Assembly (NCBI RefSeq): GCF_003369925.1
Contig: NZ_LARY01000002.1
Coordinates: 620,001 to 684,000, forward strand
Source: Listeria kieliensis
Lineage (GTDB): Bacteria; Bacillota; Bacilli; Lactobacillales; Listeriaceae
Direction: 5' to 3'
DNA: 64,000 bases
Below are positions 27,018 to 37,217 of the stretch, one piece after another. The notes below the pieces were generated by a model. That model was not told the DNA's origin and made no database searches. It saw only the letters and a program-made list of their open reading frames with translations. Numbering within the stretch: the first letter of the stretch is position 1; each line of letters opens with the position of its first letter. A program made the position numbers and the translations under genes.

Positions 27018-27061
27018 TAAAAAAGCTGACCTCCCATTAAAAAATGGAAAAATCAGCTTTT
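27018..27061 (-). terminator. Terminator after the Gfo/Idh/MocA oxidoreductase
   Basis: AAAAAAGCTGA pairs with TCAGCTTTT and an inner CCATT/AATGG stem closes the loop. A T-run follows on either strand. Confidence 0.7.
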
Positions 27062-27070
27062 CTCGCGTCT

Positions 27071-28039
27071 TTACTTTTCAAATGGAAATTCAATACCCCA
27101 GTCGGACCGCACTTTTGTCATGATTTCAACAACATCTTCCGTCAATTCACTAAGCGGATTTTCACCGTTTGCAATATTTTTTTCCATATCCCGAATTTCG
27201 TATTGCAGTGCCGAAGCGGTATCTCCCGCTGTAATTTCTTCCGACTCCCCATTTGTATAAGTGAGCATCGCCCGGTCCGCACGAGGAAAATCGTCTACCG
27301 TCAAAAAACCATTTTCATAAGCCACAATCCCACGTTTTGGCATTTTCGCCCGGAAAGTCAAGCTGATAGTCGCCATTTCATCCTGCGCATTTCGCAGTAA
27401 AATACCGGATTGTTCATCCACGCCCGTTTCATATTTCTTCGCCGTCGAAAGCACTTCAGTAGGCTTCTCACTCAAGAAATAGCGCGCAAACGAGAGCGCA
27501 TAAGTCCCAATGTCAAGCAGCGCACCGCCCGCAAGATCCATGCTGAAAAAGCGATTACTTGGATCATTCGGTTTCGCACTGCCAAAGGAAACTTGAATCA
27601 TTTTTAAAGCACCCAGCTTCTTTTCGACCGCTATTTCCTTAAGTTTCGCATAAAGCGGCATGTGGAAAATCGTCATCGCTTCCATAACCACAACCTTTTT
27701 CTCGCGAGAAACTTGGAGAACCGCCTCGAGTTCACGGGAACTCACCGTAATCGCCTTCTCGACCAAGATATGCTTTCCATTTTGTACAGCCTTCATCATA
27801 TATTCATAATGATTCGAATGCGGCGTTGAGATATAAACCGCATCAATATTCTCATCCGCAAAAAGTGCATCAAAATCATCATACACAAGCCCAATCCCAT
27901 ATTCCTTGGCGAACGCCTCGCCTTTTTCTTTATTTCTAGCCCCAACAGCATGAACCGTGCGACCTTCTTTTGTCATTGCATCCGCAAATTGGTGAGCGAT
28001 TCCGCCCGGTCCGACAATAGCCCAATTCAAATTACTCAT
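27071..28039 (-). CDS. Gfo/Idh/MocA family NAD(P)-dependent oxidoreductase
   Basis: A 322-residue dehydrogenase with an N-terminal Rossmann fold (WAIVGPGGIAHQFADAM) and the family motif EKAITV, where the lysine is catalytic, followed by the C-terminal beta-sheet domain. Substrate is probably a sugar or inositol derivative. I start at the ATG at 28037-28039 with AAAGG upstream, not at the GTG nine bases earlier. It has a strong promoter and is divergent from a PadR regulator. Confidence 0.85.
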   Translation of the reverse strand: MSNLNWAIVGPGGIAHQFADAMTKEGRTVHAVGARNKEKGEAFAKEYGIGLVYDDFDALFADENIDAVYISTPHSNHYEYMMKAVQNGKHILVEKAITVSSRELEAVLQVSREKKVVVMEAMTIFHMPLYAKLKEIAVEKKLGALKMIQVSFGSAKPNDPSNRFFSMDLAGGALLDIGTYALSFARYFLSEKPTEVLSTAKKYETGVDEQSGILLRNAQDEMATISLTFRAKMPKRGIVAYENGFLTVDDFPRADRAMLTYTNGESEEITAGDTASALQYEIRDMEKNIANGENPLSELTEDVVEIMTKVRSDWGIEFPFEK

Positions 28040-28075
28040 AAGTGACACCCTTTCCTCTTGCCTTCTATGGTATTT

Positions 28076-28119
28076 ATTATATGTTTTCCTGAAACTGATG
28101 TCAAAAAGTATATACTTTT
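28076..28119 (-). promoter_or_regulatory. Oxidoreductase promoter with adjacent 16-bp palindrome
   Basis: On the minus strand TTGACA, 17 nt, TATAAT (-35 at 28099-28104, -10 at 28076-28081). Touching the -35 box is the perfect palindrome AAAAGTATATACTTTT (28104-28119), a likely operator in the divergent region shared with the PadR gene, which is the best candidate regulator. Confidence 0.65.
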
Positions 28120-28187
28120 CTTATCATTCGAATTCGCTTCCAAACAATGCTATAGTAAAGGTAAAAACTGAAGATGGGGGTTCAAGT

Positions 28188-28754
28188 ATGTCATTAAAAC
28201 TTGTCATTTTAGGCGTTTTAGACCGTCACAATGTGCATCCATACGACATCAAACGCTTTTTAAAACGTTACAAATGGGATTATCTCTTCCAAATCAGCGA
28301 TGCAAAGATCTATTACGCTTTCGAATCGCTTGAAAAAGGCGGATTTGTGGAAGTTTCCGAAGTGGTTGAAAACGAAAAAACACCAACCAAAACGATTTAT
28401 CAAATTACGGAAGCTGGACGGGCACAAATCGAAAAAGAATTAGAAAAAGTTCTCAAAAAAGATGTTCATTCGTTCAAACTGATTTACCCAGCGTTACTCT
28501 TTTTCAATTATGCTGAAAAAGAACGGCTACTCCAGTTGTTAGATGAGCGCCGCCAAAGAATTGAAAAAGAACTACATCAAAGTTTTGAAGAAAATAAACA
28601 TCCAGAAGGCAGCATCACCGCCTACATTACGCAAAATGCTATCCAACACCTTACCATTGATTTAGAGTGGCTCACAAGCTTGTATCAGAAAATCCAAAAC
28701 GATGAGCTAAAGCCACAAGTTACTTATGATATCGAACAATTTTTTGCTAACTAA
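28188..28754 (+). CDS. PadR family transcriptional regulator
   Basis: A 188-residue repressor with an N-terminal PadR winged helix (LVILGVLDRHNVHPYDIKRF, then AKIYYAFESLEKGGFV) and a C-terminal helical dimerisation domain of the PadR-like Vir type. The start at 28188 follows GGGGG by 8 nt; the open frame extends 30 codons upstream without family similarity. It is divergent from the oxidoreductase and probably controls it and itself through the palindrome between them. Its effector is unknown. Confidence 0.85.
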   Translation: MSLKLVILGVLDRHNVHPYDIKRFLKRYKWDYLFQISDAKIYYAFESLEKGGFVEVSEVVENEKTPTKTIYQITEAGRAQIEKELEKVLKKDVHSFKLIYPALLFFNYAEKERLLQLLDERRQRIEKELHQSFEENKHPEGSITAYITQNAIQHLTIDLEWLTSLYQKIQNDELKPQVTYDIEQFFAN

Positions 28755-28759
28755 TCAAG

Positions 28760-28807
28760 AAAAACCAGCGCGTCATCCTTTAATTAGGATGACGCGCTGG
28801 TTTTTTT
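28760..28807 (+). terminator. Bidirectional terminator
   Basis: AAAACCAGCGCGTCATCC / GGATGACGCGCTGGTTTT with a 10-nt loop and flanking A and T runs. It serves the PadR gene and the converging VOC gene. Confidence 0.9.
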
Positions 28808-28822
28808 ATCCGCAAGTAAAAT

Positions 28823-29245
28823 TTAATTTTCAATCGACCATTCTGGATTCCAAACGACTTCCCACAAATGCCCATCCAGATCTTGAAAATAGCCCGAGTA
28901 GCCGCCCCAAAACGTATCGTGAGCCGCCTTAACAATCGTAGCCCCAGCCTTTTCCGCTTCTTGCATCACTTGATCCACTTCAAGCTTACTAGAAACATTG
29001 TGTCCAAGCGTGAGTTCCGTTTGGTTTGGCTGCCTAGCCGAAAGACCCGTATCATGTGCAATATCCTCTCGTTTCCAGAGCGCAAGCTTCATTCCCGATT
29101 CCAAATCGAAAAAAGCTACCGCCCCATACTCGTACTCTTGCCCGATGATCCCTTCCGTCTGCCACTTTAATCCGTCGCGATAAAATGCCACTGCCCGATC
29201 AAGATCAGCTACCCCGAGCGTCAAAACCGTCACACGTGCTTTCAT
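28823..29245 (-). CDS. VOC superfamily (glyoxalase/bleomycin-resistance-like) protein
   Basis: A 140-residue protein with the paired beta-alpha-beta-beta-beta modules of the vicinal oxygen chelate fold (TVLTLGVADLDRAVAFYRDG, and the end YFQDLDGHLWEVVWNPEW). Many members bind a metal and act on small molecules or bind drugs; the substrate is unknown. The ATG at 29243-29245 has AGGAGG 7 nt upstream. It follows the GNAT gene closely and is probably co-transcribed. Confidence 0.85.
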   Translation of the reverse strand: MKARVTVLTLGVADLDRAVAFYRDGLKWQTEGIIGQEYEYGAVAFFDLESGMKLALWKREDIAHDTGLSARQPNQTELTLGHNVSSKLEVDQVMQEAEKAGATIVKAAHDTFWGGYSGYFQDLDGHLWEVVWNPEWSIEN

Positions 29246-29273
29246 AAAACCGCCTCCTGGCAAGAAACTTTCA

Positions 29274-29789
29274 TTAAGCCTTGTCAATTTTGCGTGTTAG
29301 AACCTCTACCTCGTTTTCACGTCCACCAACTTGGATGGTTTTGTCCCCTTGATGCTCGTAGCCAAGATGGCGCCAAAAGCCAGCCGCAGATCTATTCGAT
29401 TTGAGTACACCCACCCGGAGTGAATCCGCTCCACTATCTTGCGCCCATTCGCGGATGACTTCGTGGAGAACACGTCCCATTCCGCCATTTCGCGCTTCTG
29501 GCACAAGAAGCAAGAGTCCAATGATCCATTCCCCGGTTTTGGGATAGTCTGCAACGATGTCAATCAGCCCAATTGGCGTATTCGCTTCATCTAAAATGGC
29601 CATCGCAAATTTATCATAGCGTGTCTTACCTTCAGGGAGTCCCAAAATGACAGCTGCCGCATCTTCACGCGTTGCCGTCCGTCCCTTCTCAAGTTTGTAG
29701 TAATCCTCGCATTTCTTGCATACCGCTTCTGCAAGATCAATATCTTCTGGTTTGTTCGTTAAAAATTTCACGTGATAACTTTTCTTCAT
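29274..29789 (-). CDS. GNAT family N-acetyltransferase
   Basis: A 171-residue acetyltransferase. The acetyl-CoA binding segment LLLVPEARNGGMGRVLHEVI and the C-terminal SAAGFWRHLGYEHQGDK are typical of GNAT proteins. The start at 29789 (MKKSYHVKF) is preceded by AGAGAG; an alternative Met lies upstream. The substrate is unknown. It is the first gene of a two-gene unit with the VOC protein, which might point to a shared detoxification role, but that is inference. Confidence 0.8.
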   Translation of the reverse strand: MKKSYHVKFLTNKPEDIDLAEAVCKKCEDYYKLEKGRTATREDAAAVILGLPEGKTRYDKFAMAILDEANTPIGLIDIVADYPKTGEWIIGLLLLVPEARNGGMGRVLHEVIREWAQDSGADSLRVGVLKSNRSAAGFWRHLGYEHQGDKTIQVGGRENEVEVLTRKIDKA

Positions 29790-29912
29790 CGTTTCACTCT
29801 CTTCTAAAAGATTCTCTCCAGACCAGTTTGCCATATTTTCATCCAAGTTTCAATCCTCATCCCAACTGTGCTATACTGAACATGTATGAAATTTAGATGG
29901 AGGACGCATGAA

Positions 29913-30725
29913 ATGATTAAATTAGTAGCAATTGATATCGACGGCACGCTCTTAAATGACCATCACGAGGTTTCACCAAAAGTGAATGAAGCGATCCAAA
30001 AAGCAAAAGCGCGCGGCGTGAAAGTGGTTCTTTGTACCGGACGTCCGCTCGTCGGCGTGGAACAGTATTTATCCGAACTGAAACTTCGCGAGGAAGGCGA
30101 TTATGTTATCAGTTTTAACGGCGCTCTCGTTCAGGATACTTTCAGTAAAGAAGTGGTTTCACATCTCACTTTGACAAAAGGAGACTTGGTTGAAGTTGCA
30201 GATGCAGCAGAAAAAGCGGGTCTGCACATGCACTTTTTCGATGAATCCGCGCTTTATACGCCAAATCGCCATATCGGCAAATATACGGTTGTCGAAGCTT
30301 ACTTGACAAACAGCCAATTGATCTATGAAGAAATCGAAAATGTTCCAGATGACTTCAAAGTTTCGAAAGCTATGATAATTGATGAAGCGGAAATCCTTGA
30401 AGCGGGCATCGAAAAACTCCCTGCTGATTTTTATGATAAATATCATCTGGTGAGAAGCGCTCCTTATTACCTTGAAGTGTTGAATCGCGATGCCAGCAAG
30501 GGAAATGCTGTCCACCAACTCGCTGAACTTCTTCATATTAAGCAAAATGAAGTCATGTGTATTGGCGACCACGAAAACGATACAACGATGCTTGAATATG
30601 CCGGAACAGCGGTTGCGATGGGAAATGCCATTCCGAAATTAAAAGAAATTGCGGATTTTGTCACGGCAAGCAACAATCAAGATGGCGTGGCTGTCGCATT
30701 TGATAAATTTATTTTTGAGAAATAA
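29913..30725 (+). CDS. HAD superfamily Cof-type phosphatase
   Basis: A 270-residue haloacid-dehalogenase hydrolase of the Cof/YidA group that removes phosphate from sugar phosphates or similar small molecules. Motif I is DIDGTLL with the nucleophile Asp, motif II is CTGRPL, the lysine lies around SKGNAV and motif IV is GDHENDTTML. A C2-type cap lies between motifs II and III. The ATG at 29913 has GGAGG upstream; an upstream Met frame is not conserved. It is monocistronic and ends at a terminator. Confidence 0.9.
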   Translation: MIKLVAIDIDGTLLNDHHEVSPKVNEAIQKAKARGVKVVLCTGRPLVGVEQYLSELKLREEGDYVISFNGALVQDTFSKEVVSHLTLTKGDLVEVADAAEKAGLHMHFFDESALYTPNRHIGKYTVVEAYLTNSQLIYEEIENVPDDFKVSKAMIIDEAEILEAGIEKLPADFYDKYHLVRSAPYYLEVLNRDASKGNAVHQLAELLHIKQNEVMCIGDHENDTTMLEYAGTAVAMGNAIPKLKEIADFVTASNNQDGVAVAFDKFIFEK

Positions 30726-30729
30726 TCAT

Positions 30730-30770
30730 GAAAAAAAACGAACGTGCCGCTGGGCACGTTCGTTTTTTCT
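30730..30770. terminator. Bidirectional terminator
   Basis: AAAACGAACGTGCC / GGCACGTTCGTTTT with a GCTG loop between the HAD gene and the converging DUF805 gene. Confidence 0.9.
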
Positions 30771-31195
30771 TAGTAGCCATATGGATCAATATCAAAATCC
30801 GCATACGCACTTGGTAAAAGTGTGAATACAAAAAGAATAATTGGACCCACAACTGGAATAAAGCCAAGAAAAATCATCCATGGACTTCTTCCTGTGTCTC
30901 GAATTCGGCGAACTATCAAGCTCACAGATGGAACAATTATAGCCAGTGCATAAAGCCAGAAAACAAGACCAATAAATAAGATTGGGCCAAGCGCAATCAC
31001 GTTTGAAAGCCCAGATCCTCCTGTTGATGCAAAAGTAAGAGCTGCAGAAAGCCCAAAAACTAGCGCTATTATGTAATAAGCTATCGCAATAATCCCAGTC
31101 CACAAAATATTGAACCAGTATTCAGACCGTGATGCACGCCCCGAAAAATTAGCGTAATTCCGCCAAAAAGATTTATAAGCTTCTAAAAAACCCAA
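30770..31195 (-). CDS. DUF805 family membrane protein
   Basis: A small membrane protein of about 141 residues with four hydrophobic segments and the DUF805 signature FSGRASRSEYWFN near the N-terminus; the end carries SLIVRRIRDTGRSPWMIFL. Function unknown. I favour a TTG start at 31193-31195 (GFLEAYKSFW follows), 9 nt after AGGGAG. An open frame from 31240 would begin within a TATAAT that probably is the -10 box. Confidence 0.75.
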   Translation of the reverse strand: MGFLEAYKSFWRNYANFSGRASRSEYWFNILWTGIIAIAYYIIALVFGLSAALTFASTGGSGLSNVIALGPILFIGLVFWLYALAIIVPSVSLIVRRIRDTGRSPWMIFLGFIPVVGPIILFVFTLLPSAYADFDIDPYGY

Positions 31196-31312
31196 AATAA
31201 CAGTCTCCCTTCGTACACGATTCTCCTGATTATACACCAAAAGTCATGAGCTATGTGTGACGAATTTGTGAATTATTACTTTTCATCCAGCATAAAAAAG
31301 GCTATACTTTAA

Positions 31313-32800
<1,488 letters not shown>

Positions 32801-32806
32801 AACTAT

Positions 32807-32846
32807 AAAAAAGCCGCAAGTTGCTGATTAAGCAGCTTGCGGCTTT
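32807..32846. terminator. Bidirectional terminator
   Basis: AAAGCCGCAAG.TGCT / AGCA.CTTGCGGCTTT after the GH1 gene, facing the DUF1304 gene end. Confidence 0.85.
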
Positions 32847-32850
32847 GACT

Positions 32851-33216
32851 TTAATGGAAAATAATTAAACTGAGTAGCGCTAAAATTGCCGGTCCGCCTT
32901 GTTTAACCAAAATGGAAGCCGAACTTGTGATACTGCCATAAAGCGCAGCGATAATCACAAAGCAAATGAACAATGTGGCCATTTCAAAACCATTTTCTGA
33001 TACAAAAGTGGCGTACAGTAAGCCGATTCCAAACAGCCCATTGTAAACTCCTTGATTTTTAAAGAGCGTTTGAACCATCTTGTCTTTCGTAAAGCTAAGT
33101 GGCAGTTGAAAAGTCTTCGCTGTTTTTGTAGAAGCTGGCACCACCGTTTCTAGGTAAAAAATATAAAAGTGTTCCAATGCGACAATTACGCAAAGTATGC
33201 TCGAAATAAGCGACAT
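32851..33216 (-). CDS. DUF1304 family membrane protein
   Basis: A 121-residue integral membrane protein with four hydrophobic segments; the N-terminal CVIVALEHFYIFYLE and the NQGVYNGLFGIGLLY segment match the DUF1304 family. Function unknown. It starts at the ATG at 33214-33216 with AGAGGAG upstream, 20 nt after the nitroreductase gene, and probably shares its transcript. Confidence 0.85.
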   Translation of the reverse strand: MSLISSILCVIVALEHFYIFYLETVVPASTKTAKTFQLPLSFTKDKMVQTLFKNQGVYNGLFGIGLLYATFVSENGFEMATLFICFVIIAALYGSITSSASILVKQGGPAILALLSLIIFH

Positions 33217-33236
33217 TTGTTCTCCTCTTTTCTTGT

Positions 33237-33866
33237 TTATTTCCACTCAGCCACTTTATCAATCGGCAAACGAACCGATTCAAAACCTGGCTCTTTCATT
33301 TTGCCAATGGACAAGATCATCACAGGGAGATAGCGCTTCTTATCCATCTCAAAAGTTTCAGCTAGCTTGTCGTGCTCGAAACCACCAATTGGATTTGTAT
33401 CGTAACCGTAAGAGCGCGCAACAAGCATAAGTTGCATCGCAGCAAGACTTCCATCGATCGCTACAATGCGACTCATTTCTTCTTTACTAAGGCTCTCATA
33501 AAGTGGAATGATTGTTTCTAGCTGCTCATTCTTAATTTGCTCAGGGATTTTTCCCGCTTGAAAAGCCTGATTGTAAATTTCTTCTCCATAAACGTAGCAT
33601 TCTAAATCGCCAAAAATCAAAATCATCGCCGCGGAAGTATCATTTTGGCGTGTATTAAAGCGAACTAATGGCCGAAGCTTTTCCTTCGCTTCATCGCTTT
33701 CCACAACTACAAAGCGCCAAGGCTGCATGTTAACTGAAGATGGGGCAAGCACCGTTTCTTCAAGGATTTGCTTCATTTCTTGCTTAGAAATCTTCACTTT
33801 CTCATCATAAACACGCACAGAGCGTCTTCCCGTTAAAATTTCTTCAAAATTATTATTTTCACGCAT
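33237..33866 (-). CDS. Nitroreductase family protein (FMN-dependent)
   Basis: A 209-residue flavoprotein of the nitroreductase fold. The N-terminal RRSVRVYDEK and VLAPSSVNMQPWRFVVVES bind FMN, and the C-terminal GGFEHDKLAETFEMDKKRYLPV segment is typical. It likely reduces nitro compounds or quinones with NAD(P)H. The start is the ATG at 33864-33866 (MRENNNFEEIL), since the GTG codons just ahead lie next to the AGAAAG site. It heads a two-gene unit with the DUF1304 gene. Confidence 0.85.
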   Translation of the reverse strand: MRENNNFEEILTGRRSVRVYDEKVKISKQEMKQILEETVLAPSSVNMQPWRFVVVESDEAKEKLRPLVRFNTRQNDTSAAMILIFGDLECYVYGEEIYNQAFQAGKIPEQIKNEQLETIIPLYESLSKEEMSRIVAIDGSLAAMQLMLVARSYGYDTNPIGGFEHDKLAETFEMDKKRYLPVMILSIGKMKEPGFESVRLPIDKVAEWK

Positions 33867-33944
33867 CACACACACTTCTTTCTTTCAAAATTGTTTTAAG
33901 TATACGAATAAATGACCAAACCTTTCAACTAATATGCCTAAAAC

Positions 33945-33980
33945 AAAAACCCCTTCTTCTCGCAAGAAAAAGAGGTCTTC
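33945..33980 (-). terminator. Terminator of the flavoprotein reductase gene
   Basis: On the minus strand ACCTCTTTTTCT pairs with AGAAGAAGGGGT (two G-T pairs) around TGCG, followed by TTTTG. Confidence 0.75.
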
Positions 33981-33990
33981 CTTACTTCAC

Positions 33991-35508
33991 TTAATTTTTC
34001 TCTACAAACTCAGCAGATTTCACACCCGCTTGACGGCCAAAAATAATAATTTCCGCAACCGAGTTACCACCAATTCGGTTTTCGCCGTGTAAGCCGCCCG
34101 TTACTTCTCCAGCTGCGAACAAGCCCGGAATCGGCTTCCCATCCTTATTAAGAACTTCGGTATTCGTATTGATTTTGACGCCGCCCATCGTATAGTGAAT
34201 CCCTGGTCCGATTTTGATTGCATAAAACGGCGCTTTCGACAAATCATGATCCATCCCAGTTGCCCGCTTAAATGCTGCATCTTTTTTATCTTTCACCGAC
34301 TTATTCCAAGTATCCACAGTAGCCGATAGCGTATCAGCTGACATATCCATTTCTTTTGCTAACGCATCGACTGAATCCGCTTTTTTCACAACGCCCATTT
34401 CTTCATATTGTTTGATTGCCTTCACGCGGTCTTTCACGCCAGCATCAAAAATCAAATAAGCCGACTTGTCTTGCAATTTATTGATAGCATCTGTTACATT
34501 GTCGCGTGTATCCATTTCGTTTACAAATCGCTTGCCATCCTTATCAACAAGGATCGCTCCTTCCCCGCGGACAGCTTCGCCAATCAAATAAGATTTATCC
34601 TGTTGTACCGTTGGATGCACTTGAATTTGATCCATATCGACCGTTGTCCCACCAAGTTTCTCGATCATCTTGATGCCATCGCCAGTACTTCCTTCTTGAT
34701 TTGTAGTGACATAATTTTTAAGATCTGGTCGCGCTTTTTCGATCATTTCCTTGCTCGCGCCAAATCCGCCAGTTGTCACAACAACCGCTGAACTGTGAAC
34801 CGTTTTTTCCTTTGTATCATTGAAGCGTACTTTCACACCATCTGCCTTGCCATCTTTTTCTAAGATATCAACTACATTGGCATTTACAAAAATTGGAATT
34901 TGTTCTTCCTTCACATTTTTCAGTAGCCCATCCACGAGATACTGTCCGACAGCCGATCCGTCTTCTGGCCGGTGTGTCCGTTTTTCATTCATTCCGCCTG
35001 TAATCGTGATATTATTTAAACGAATTCCTTTCCCATCTAACCAATCAATGGCGCTTGCAGAATGATCGACAAAGTAGCGTAGCATCGCTTTATCATTCGT
35101 TCCGTGTCCACCTACAAGTGTTTCTTCATAAAAAAGATCGTTGCTGTCTTTAATTCCTTGTTCCTTTTGAAATTTCGTTTCAGACGCATTCATTCCGGAA
35201 GAAGCTTTGGACGTATTTCCACCTGCAACAGGCATTTTTTCAAAAATTACCGGTTTCATGCCCTTTTCTTTAGCTTCAAGCGCTGCAGTCATTCCGGCAC
35301 CGCCAGCTCCGATGATGATAATATCATATTTTTCCTTTAACTTACTAAGTTCTGTGTAGCTTGCTTCTGATGCACCTGAATTTGCTTCCGTTTTCTCAGA
35401 CTTCTTCGCCTTTTTTTCTTTCGCTTTGTCAGCATTTGACCCACAACCAGCAACTACTAGAATTACCGCCAAAATCAAACTAAGCGCAGCTAACCATTTC
35501 TTTTTCAT
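33991..35508 (-). CDS. Secreted flavocytochrome-c-type reductase lipoprotein (fumarate-reductase-like)
   Basis: A 505-residue FAD protein of the succinate dehydrogenase/fumarate reductase flavoprotein family. Signal peptide with lipobox VAGC, a low-complexity Lys/Glu linker, the FAD dinucleotide fold IIIIGAGGAGMTAALEA, the block AVRGEGAILVDKDGKRF with a conserved arginine, HYTMGGV and the C-terminal GLFAAGEVTGGLHGENRIGG. Related Listeria lipoproteins reduce fumarate outside the cell with electrons from extracellular electron transfer. I see no heme motif, no FMN-binding domain and no SGAT flavinylation site, so its electron donor must be another protein. The ATG at 35508 (MKKKWLAAL) is chosen over an upstream Met because AGGGAAAGGC precedes it. 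Confidence 0.85.
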   Translation of the reverse strand: MKKKWLAALSLILAVILVVAGCGSNADKAKEKKAKKSEKTEANSGASEASYTELSKLKEKYDIIIIGAGGAGMTAALEAKEKGMKPVIFEKMPVAGGNTSKASSGMNASETKFQKEQGIKDSNDLFYEETLVGGHGTNDKAMLRYFVDHSASAIDWLDGKGIRLNNITITGGMNEKRTHRPEDGSAVGQYLVDGLLKNVKEEQIPIFVNANVVDILEKDGKADGVKVRFNDTKEKTVHSSAVVVTTGGFGASKEMIEKARPDLKNYVTTNQEGSTGDGIKMIEKLGGTTVDMDQIQVHPTVQQDKSYLIGEAVRGEGAILVDKDGKRFVNEMDTRDNVTDAINKLQDKSAYLIFDAGVKDRVKAIKQYEEMGVVKKADSVDALAKEMDMSADTLSATVDTWNKSVKDKKDAAFKRATGMDHDLSKAPFYAIKIGPGIHYTMGGVKINTNTEVLNKDGKPIPGLFAAGEVTGGLHGENRIGGNSVAEIIIFGRQAGVKSAEFVEKN

Positions 35509-35602
35509 GCCTTTCCCTCCGTTTTTCAATTTTACCCTTTTTCAGTATAACATGATTGTTACTTTTTTCACATATTATTTTACATAAACTTATTTCCCTA
35601 TT

Positions 35603-35640
35603 AAACAAACCGGACAAGTTAACTTATCCGGTTTGTTTCA
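35603..35640 (-). terminator. Terminator of the M24-like gene
   Basis: AAACAAACCGGA.AAGTT / AACTT.TCCGGTTTGTTT, a near-perfect stem directly after the stop codon. Confidence 0.85.
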
Positions 35641-35642
35641 CG

Positions 35643-37034
35643 TCATTTTTTCACTTGAAAAGCCAAGTCTTTAGCAAGGAAGAATGGCCGCATATAAGCT
35701 ACTGTATTCGAAAGCGGAATAACATCTTGACTGAGCTCAATATTCAATTCGTTTTTCAAATAGTTCTTTCTAAGAGAGATTCTCTCCCAAAGTGCCGGAT
35801 ATTCCATCTTGATCGCTTCTTGCAAACTTTCATCTGCCAGAGCCACACATTCTTCGGCGCTAACGCCCGTATAGCCTTCAACAGATGGGATAATATCAAG
35901 TTGAAAAATCATGCCGCTTTTCAAAACTTGACTCGAGTCAATGTAAACCGGTGATGACATCCATTCGTCATCCGAAACCAGATGTCCAGGATTTAAATGC
36001 CAGTGATACTCTTTTTTGGGAAAAGTTTCTTCAACAAGCTGATATAATTCTTTTCCTTTCGTCCCAATCTGGATTCCCTCTAACCAACTCACTACCGCAC
36101 GAAAATAAGGCTTCGCAACTCTATCCAAGTAATCTTTTTGGGTTTCCGGCAATTGTTTTTCTTCTTTGATGGCAAAACCAGTTCGACTGGATAAACCGCC
36201 TTTATAGCCTACCGTCAAAGAAAGCGGGTCAGCTAATTGTACTTGTTTATGCGTCGGATAAATATTCGCCATTTCGAAACGTTTCCCAGTAGCCGCAATT
36301 GTCACAACCGAATGATATTGTCCCTCAGCCGATAAAGCCGCTCCAAGTTCCGATTCTTTTGCCCCAATTTCAACTTGATTCATTGCATTTAACATACAGC
36401 GAGAAGCTAAATTAGCGCCATATTCGTAGTGAGCAATTTCGTTAGCATTGTTTACCGTACGTACCCCGTCTTCACCAATCATAAGATAAGCCGCATTATA
36501 CATTTCAGCTTGGGCTGACTTTGCATTCATGAGCGCTTGAACGATAAAATGTGGCACATCAAACAACTTACTCGAATCACTTGCTTTCGTTGTGAACATC
36601 TTCCAACCGATAATCCCGATTTTATTTTTCTTAGCGAAACCCAGCTTTTTAAAAATTGCTTCTAGCGTTTCATCATTATCCATTGGCTGATTTGGAAGCG
36701 AGAAAAGTGGACTATGAATGAGTTCGACTGGCGTGCGTGAAAAAGGAGCTAATTTCAAGTTTTCATTTCCTAAAATTGCCGTGCAACTTCCTGAGCTTTC
36801 CACGACTAATAAACCTTCTTCAAATCGCGGGATAAAACCTGTTAAATATTCAAAATTACTGCCGTGTTCTTTATCTGCATAAATCACGAGCGTATCAAAA
36901 GCCTCTTCTTTCATCCGATTTAACAATTGACGCTTCCTTTTATTCATCGTGTCATCTGTTAAAAACGTTGGTGCGACATTTTGAAAAGTTGTTGGTTCTT
37001 TCACTTGCTTTAAAACAATTTCCTTTATTTGCAT
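35643..37034 (-). CDS. M24 (aminopeptidase P/creatinase) family protein with degenerate metal site
   Basis: A 463-residue protein with a creatinase-like N-terminal domain (LNRMKEEAFDTLVIYADKEH) and a pita-bread C-terminal domain. In active Xaa-Pro peptidases two aspartates occur in a block of type D-x-G-(n)-SDxTRT; here the equivalent is LTVGYKGGLSSRTGF, so both are missing. The HWHLNPGH histidine and the glutamate in SAEECVAL remain, while a later glutamate is replaced by D in QLDIIP. It may therefore be a non-metal hydrolase of creatinase type or a pseudoenzyme. AAGGAG precedes the ATG. It appears monocistronic. Confidence 0.75.
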   Translation of the reverse strand: MQIKEIVLKQVKEPTTFQNVAPTFLTDDTMNKRKRQLLNRMKEEAFDTLVIYADKEHGSNFEYLTGFIPRFEEGLLVVESSGSCTAILGNENLKLAPFSRTPVELIHSPLFSLPNQPMDNDETLEAIFKKLGFAKKNKIGIIGWKMFTTKASDSSKLFDVPHFIVQALMNAKSAQAEMYNAAYLMIGEDGVRTVNNANEIAHYEYGANLASRCMLNAMNQVEIGAKESELGAALSAEGQYHSVVTIAATGKRFEMANIYPTHKQVQLADPLSLTVGYKGGLSSRTGFAIKEEKQLPETQKDYLDRVAKPYFRAVVSWLEGIQIGTKGKELYQLVEETFPKKEYHWHLNPGHLVSDDEWMSSPVYIDSSQVLKSGMIFQLDIIPSVEGYTGVSAEECVALADESLQEAIKMEYPALWERISLRKNYLKNELNIELSQDVIPLSNTVAYMRPFFLAKDLAFQVKK

Positions 37035-37150
37035 GATTTTCTCCTTATTTGGTCGATTATAATAGTTAGTTTGCTATAAAAAAACAGATAAAGCGCAATC
37101 AAAATCTACTTACACCTTATCCATATCCTCATTATAAGCTATTTCCAAAC

Positions 37151-37199
37151 AAAAAGCAGCGAAACAATGAGAAATCCTCTTGCTCCGCTGCTTTTTTAA
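37151..37199 (-). terminator. Terminator after the MarR gene
   Basis: AAAAAGCAGCG / CGCTGCTTTTTT with a 25-nt loop between the MarR and M24-like genes. Confidence 0.7.
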
Positions 37200-37217
37200 C
37201 TTAGTTCTTTATTAAGA

